A stretch of DNA of 20,783 bases from Jimgerdemannia flammicorona. Taxonomy: Eukaryota; Mucoromycota; Endogonomycetes; Endogonales; Endogonaceae. Below, piece by piece: positions 17,062 through 20,783 of the stretch. The first letter of the stretch is position 1, and every line of letters starts with the position of its first letter. The stretch is from positions 1-20,783 of the forward strand of contig RBNI01001805.1 in assembly GCA_003990745.1 (NCBI GenBank), in the 5' to 3' direction. The position numbers and the translations under genes were made by a program. The notes beneath the pieces were generated by a model. The model was given only the letters and a program-made list of their open reading frames with translations, did not search any database and had not been told where the DNA came from.

Positions 17062-20000
17062 ATAAATTGTACAACCAACATTTTTTCTTTGAACGTCAAT
17101 GGGCTTAGAGGGACTGGGAGGCGATGTATGATTTTTGGATGGCTGAAGATACTGGAGGCGGATCTCTTCTTACTGCAAGATGTACGGTGTAAGGGGGAGG
17201 AAGATGGACTGGAATGGACGAGAGAGTGGGGTGGAGAGGCAGTTTGGCAGGGTAAAGTGGGAATCCTAGTTAGGAAGGGGAAAGGGGACATTGCAGACAC
17301 TGGACACTGGGGTAGTAGATTAGTATGGGGGACATGGCGGAGGCCTGGATGGAACTCAATTATGGTGGGGTCTTGTTACTGCCCGGCTGAGAGAGAGACC
17401 TGAGTGACGTGGATTGGAGATCTGTGGAATTCTGGGCTCTTGGTTGAGGCTGGGGTGGATTGTCTGCGGGGAGACTTTAATATGGTACAGGAAAGTAGAC
17501 TGGACTGAACTGATGGGGGATGGGGTGTGGCAGGAAGGAGTGGGGGATTGGAGGACTGGGAAGAGGTGGAAAGGCTCAGCTCGCTGGTGGACGCTATGCA
17601 ACTTCAGGATGGGGACCGATGTCTATATACTCACTGGGTGGGAGGACTTGGTACTAGGATTGATTGGGTTCTGACTGCTGAGTGTTGGGGCAATGCAGTT
17701 TGGGAGATGATGGAGGTCGAGTGGTGCCCTTGGTCAGACCACTGGGGTATACAGGGTGGTGGGAGGTTTGGAGGGAGCGGAGAGGGGCCAGAACATTGGT
17801 GGCTGAACTCTTCACTACTGGATGAGATGGACCTGTGGAATGCATGGGTGGTAGTGGTATGATCCAAGGTTAATGATTGGAGGCGAGCAGGGATGAGGAT
17901 TGGAGATAGGTGGCATAGACTGAAATCTGAAGCTCAAAGGTACTGGGGGGAGGTGGGGAGGGAGTGGGGTGCTCAGCAGAGGAGACAAGTCCAATGGGCA
18001 TCTAGGAGACTTGAAAGGCTACTTCTGAATTGGGCTGGATTACTGGAGGAGGAGGAGGTATTGGATTGGAAAGCTAAGCAGGCTAGGCTGGAAGTGGTGG
18101 AACTGCAGGACTTGTTGAGGAAGGAGGAAGCAGTGCAGGCTCAGGCTATGGTAGCCAGGCTATGGTGGCAGAGATTGGAAGAAGGAGAAAGGCCCACAAG
18201 GTTTTTGTCCTGGCTCCTCCATGCTAGGGGAGCAAGACACCAGTGGGAAGGAGTTCTTAATGATGAGGGAGAGATGGTATTAGGTGCAGGGGATCCTTGG
18301 CCAGTTGAGTGCTCACTGGAGTAACCTCTGGAGTGAAGAGGAAGGAGGGGAGGTGGGGCAGGACATTGAGCAGCATCTGGAGGAGTGGTACTCGAATCCT
18401 GCAGCAGGGTTGGAGGAGCTTGGTCAACCGGTTTTGGGAGAGGAGATCCTTAGAGTTCTGGCGTCAACAACCCTGAGAACTGCGCCTGGGGAGGATGGTC
18501 TGCCTTGGGACTTTTGGAAACATATGGCATCTGTAGAGGAGGCTCTGGAGGAGATGTCGCTGATGTGTGATGCAGTCATTAGTACTGGAGAATGGATTGG
18601 AGGGCAGTAGTTGGGGCTGGTGTCACTGCTGTACAAGGACAAAGGGCATAAGGAGGACTGGAAGAATTGGAGGCCAATTATGCTGCTGGATATAGACTGC
18701 AAGCTGGTCACCAAAATTCTGGTGGCGAGGTTACAGGGTGTGGTCCAACAGGTGTTAGGGAAGGAGCAGCAAGGTTTTGTTGGGGGCTGTCTGATCTGAG
18801 ATGGCATGGCATGGGTTCATGGAGTTATTGAAGGCACTAGGGCTACGGGGTGGATGGCTACTTGGTCTTCTTGGACCAGGAGAAGGCCTATGATAGGGTT
18901 CAGAGAGTGTGGCTGGAGAAAGTACTGGAGCGTATTGGAGTACCAGTGGGCATGTGTCGGTCACTTATTGGATTACTGGAAGAGAGTAGGGCTGTGATTC
19001 TAGTTAATGGACACAGGGGGGCCTCATTCCCCTTGGGGAGAGGGGTGCCACAGGGGGATCCATTGTCACCCATCCTATATACCTTCGCCTTGGAGCCATT
19101 GTTGGATCGAATCCAGCACAGAGTTGGTGGATTGAATATCTTGGGCATCAATTGGAAGGTGGGGGCCTTTGCAGATGATATGGTGGTTGGGTTGGGTTGG
19201 GTTTGGTGGCAGATGTGGCTAGGCTCAAGGAGATAGTTGAGTGGTATGAGAAGTGTTCTGGAGTGAAACTCAACTGGCACAAGTGTGAGACAATGGTCCT
19301 CGGGGAAGGAGTCATAGAGGGGGACATCATTGGAACAATTGTCCCAGCTGGAGGAGTGGTATGGTACTTGGGTATCTATTTCTTGATGTATAGCTCTTTA
19401 CTTCCCAAGGAGTGGTGGGAGCGTAAGCTGGTAGAATGGGGGAAAGTACTGACAAGCTGGGGTGGTAGACAGGTGTCACTGGTGGGGAGGATAACTGTTC
19501 TGAATGTATATTGGATGCCGAAGCTTTGGTATCTGGGCTACCATTTGGACTTCCCTAAGTGGGTGGTTAAAAGGCTTCTCAAGATGGCCCACTCTTGGCT
19601 CTGGGCTGGATGCTGGAGTCAGATTGGTTGGGAGGTACTGGCACTTCCTGTGGATCGCAGAGGACTTGGCCTGGTGGACTTTTCCAAGAGGCTACTCTGC
19701 CTGAGGGCGTGGTGGATGAAGAGGGCCAGTGAGTTGAGAGGAGGAGAATGGGTGCCCCTTATGCAGCATTTGTGGGAGGTAAGAGTGTTGCCATGAGGTG
19801 GCTCAGGGGATCTACTGTCCTTAGTGGCCTTGGATAGTAGCCAGAGGATGTGGTACAAAGGATTCTGGTGGTGAGTGGTAGATAGGGCCCATCGCATTGG
19901 GATCCGTTAGCAAAGTACTGAAGGAGATGAGGACTGGGGTCCAGAGATGTGGAGGTGGGACCGGCTCTTGTTGGGAGGGAATCTGGTTGAGGACTTCCAA

Positions 20001-20716
20001 TTAGAGGAGGGCATAGAGTGCCTTCGGGGTATGGGACAGGACCTTTGGCTGGAGTCCTGGCAAGGGGCTGGGATCGGAGAGGGATGGGACTGGGCAGGCA
20101 TCTGGTCTTAGATCAAGGTGGTGTCGAGGTGGCTCCCACCAAACTCTGGGTAGCATGGTGGAGGCTGTTGAGGCAAAATGTGATACTAAACTTTAGGGCT
20201 GGCCATCTGGTGGATGGCGGGGTATTTGATTGTGAGGAGTGTCATAACGTAGAGCAGGAGGGCAGGGTGGTGCAGACTCCTGAACATTGGCTGGGGGAGT
20301 GCAAGAGTATGGAGAATTTTTGGAAGGTAGTTGGGGGGAGATTGGGTGTGCTAGTGCCTGACCCTGAGGTAGGTGGGTGGTGGGCAGTACTACAGTTAAG
20401 ACTGGTGGGGGGGGTGGGGAATGAGTGGCTGACAGTTGGTTGGGCTCTTGCAATATGGGTGGGGCTCGCAGAACACTGGCGGAGCATCTTTGAGGAGGGC
20501 CCTTGGAGGCCTGTGAACCTGAGGGTAGTAAGGTGGGAGGAGCTGATGCTCAAGCTCTTCAAGGCATAGTGGATTGGATGGGGCCCCAAGGGGGAGAGAT
20601 ATAAGGGTCTAGTAAGGAGGATTGTAGCGAAGAGTGGTGGTAGAGTTGTGGTGAAGGTGGACGGGGTGACATTTGTAGGGACTCAAGAGGGGGGAGGGCT
20701 CTGTGGGATAGAGTGA
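17062..20716 (+). pseudogene. LINE copy C ORF2 (AP endonuclease + reverse transcriptase), multiply frameshifted
   Basis: The first codon aligned to the A/B start is ATA. Endonuclease: NVNGLR (17092-17109), LLQDVRC, CYCP, GDFN, RIDWVL, WSDHW. RT: APGEDGLPWDFWK, LVFLDQEKAYDRV (from 18862), GVPQGDPLSPILY, FADD (19168-19179). C-terminal C-x2-C-x14-H-x4-C at 20231-20302. Stops: TGA 17401-17403, 17506-17508, 17860-17862, TAG 18608-18610, TGA 18797-18799, TGA 19794-19796, TAG 20567-20569 and others between 19857 and 20111. Frameshifts: near 18282 (one extra base), near 18848 (one extra base), near 19187-19204 (an extra TTGGG unit) and near 20138. Past the TAG at 20567 the frame continues for 48 codons to TGA 20714-20716, and this part aligns with copy A beyond its own stop, so the true ORF end is 20716. 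The enzyme would be inactive although the catalytic boxes survive. Confidence 0.9.
19186..19206 (+). repeat. TTGGG pentamer run in copy C ORF2
   Basis: Three TTGGG units in tandem follow the FADD box. Copies A and B lack this run. One extra unit accounts for the frame change between the open pieces ending at 19236 and starting at 19197, so it is a slippage lesion. Confidence 0.65.
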
Positions 20717-20783
20717 GGGTATAGGTTGTATCAATATTACTATAGACAGCAGTTAATAAAGAGAGTCCATGTGACTAAAAAAA
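20717..20783 (+). other. 3' UTR, AATAAA and A-tract of LINE copy C
   Basis: Sixty-seven bases follow the ORF2 end. AATAAA at 20755-20760 lies 16 bases before an A-tract of at least seven bases (20777-20783) that closes the window. This marks a LINE 3' end made from a polyadenylated transcript. Confidence 0.8.

Larger units (their letters stand above)
15061..20783 (+). mobile_element. LINE copy C, full length with A-tract, many lesions
   Basis: This plus-strand non-LTR retrotransposon is complete from CATCTTTCACC at 15061 to a terminal A-tract at 20777-20783. It has a 54-nt leader, ORF1 15115-17013, a 48-nt linker, ORF2 17062-20716 and a short 3' tail with AATAAA at 20755-20760. Its overall plan equals that of A and B, but protein similarity is clearly lower and the ORF1 N- and C-terminal ends differ, so it is another subfamily. 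Lesions include stops in both ORFs, a lost ORF2 start (ATA) and at least four frameshifts. The coding strand is strongly G-rich. It starts exactly at the 3' edge of the LTR-like segment. A target-site duplication cannot be checked because the window ends at the A-tract. Confidence 0.93.

Noticed and set aside
19186..19206. TTGGG run as a telomere-like repeat
   Set aside because: It sits inside LINE ORF2 just after the FADD codons, has only three units, and is explained by slippage.

Overview
The window reads as eukaryotic, transposon-dense DNA with no recognisable host gene, rRNA, tRNA or CRISPR array. Nearly every base belongs to retroelements, all of them broken. The host cannot be named from this sequence. 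The mix (a LINE with an AP-type endonuclease, a Penelope-like element and a small LTR with its own TATA box and AATAAA) would fit a repeat-rich fungus, alga or plant, but that is a guess.

Layout. Positions 1-12616 hold three LINE copies on the minus strand, abutting head to tail. Reading along the minus strand they are copy B (12616 to 6906), fragment D (6905 to 5695) and copy A (5694 to the window edge). Positions 12617-14139 hold a decayed Penelope-like reverse transcriptase on the plus strand. Positions 14140-14731 hold a non-coding stretch with promoter-like signals and a short open start. Positions 14732-15060 look like a solo LTR. Positions 15061-20783 hold a fourth, more diverged LINE (copy C) on the plus strand, from its 5' end to an A-tract that closes the window.

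The LINE is about 5.7 kb. It has a 54-91 nt leader starting CAT(C/T), an ORF1 of about 630-680 codons, a 30-48 nt linker, and an ORF2 of about 1,200 codons. ORF2 carries an AP endonuclease domain, a reverse transcriptase and a C-terminal CCHC motif; the 3' end has AATAAA and an A-tract. In A, B and C, ORF1 and ORF2 lie in the same reading frame. ORF1 has a Gly-rich N-terminus, two regions with RRM-like strand/helix patterning, an acidic helical segment and a conserved C-terminal helical block, but no CCHC zinc knuckles. A and B are close relatives, while D and C differ clearly from them in the ORF1 N-terminus.

Every full-length copy is inactivated. Most lesions are in-frame stops, mainly TGA at positions where a sister copy has Arg. 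Copy A also has its RT box changed to FADN, a 66-nt deletion and a frameshift; copy C has several frameshifts. The most useful leads are the abutting LINE stack with shared 5' ends, the constant ORF1-stop-ORF2 phase, the Glu-to-Asp change in the endonuclease of every copy, the unusual ORF1, and the Penelope/LTR island between the LINEs.
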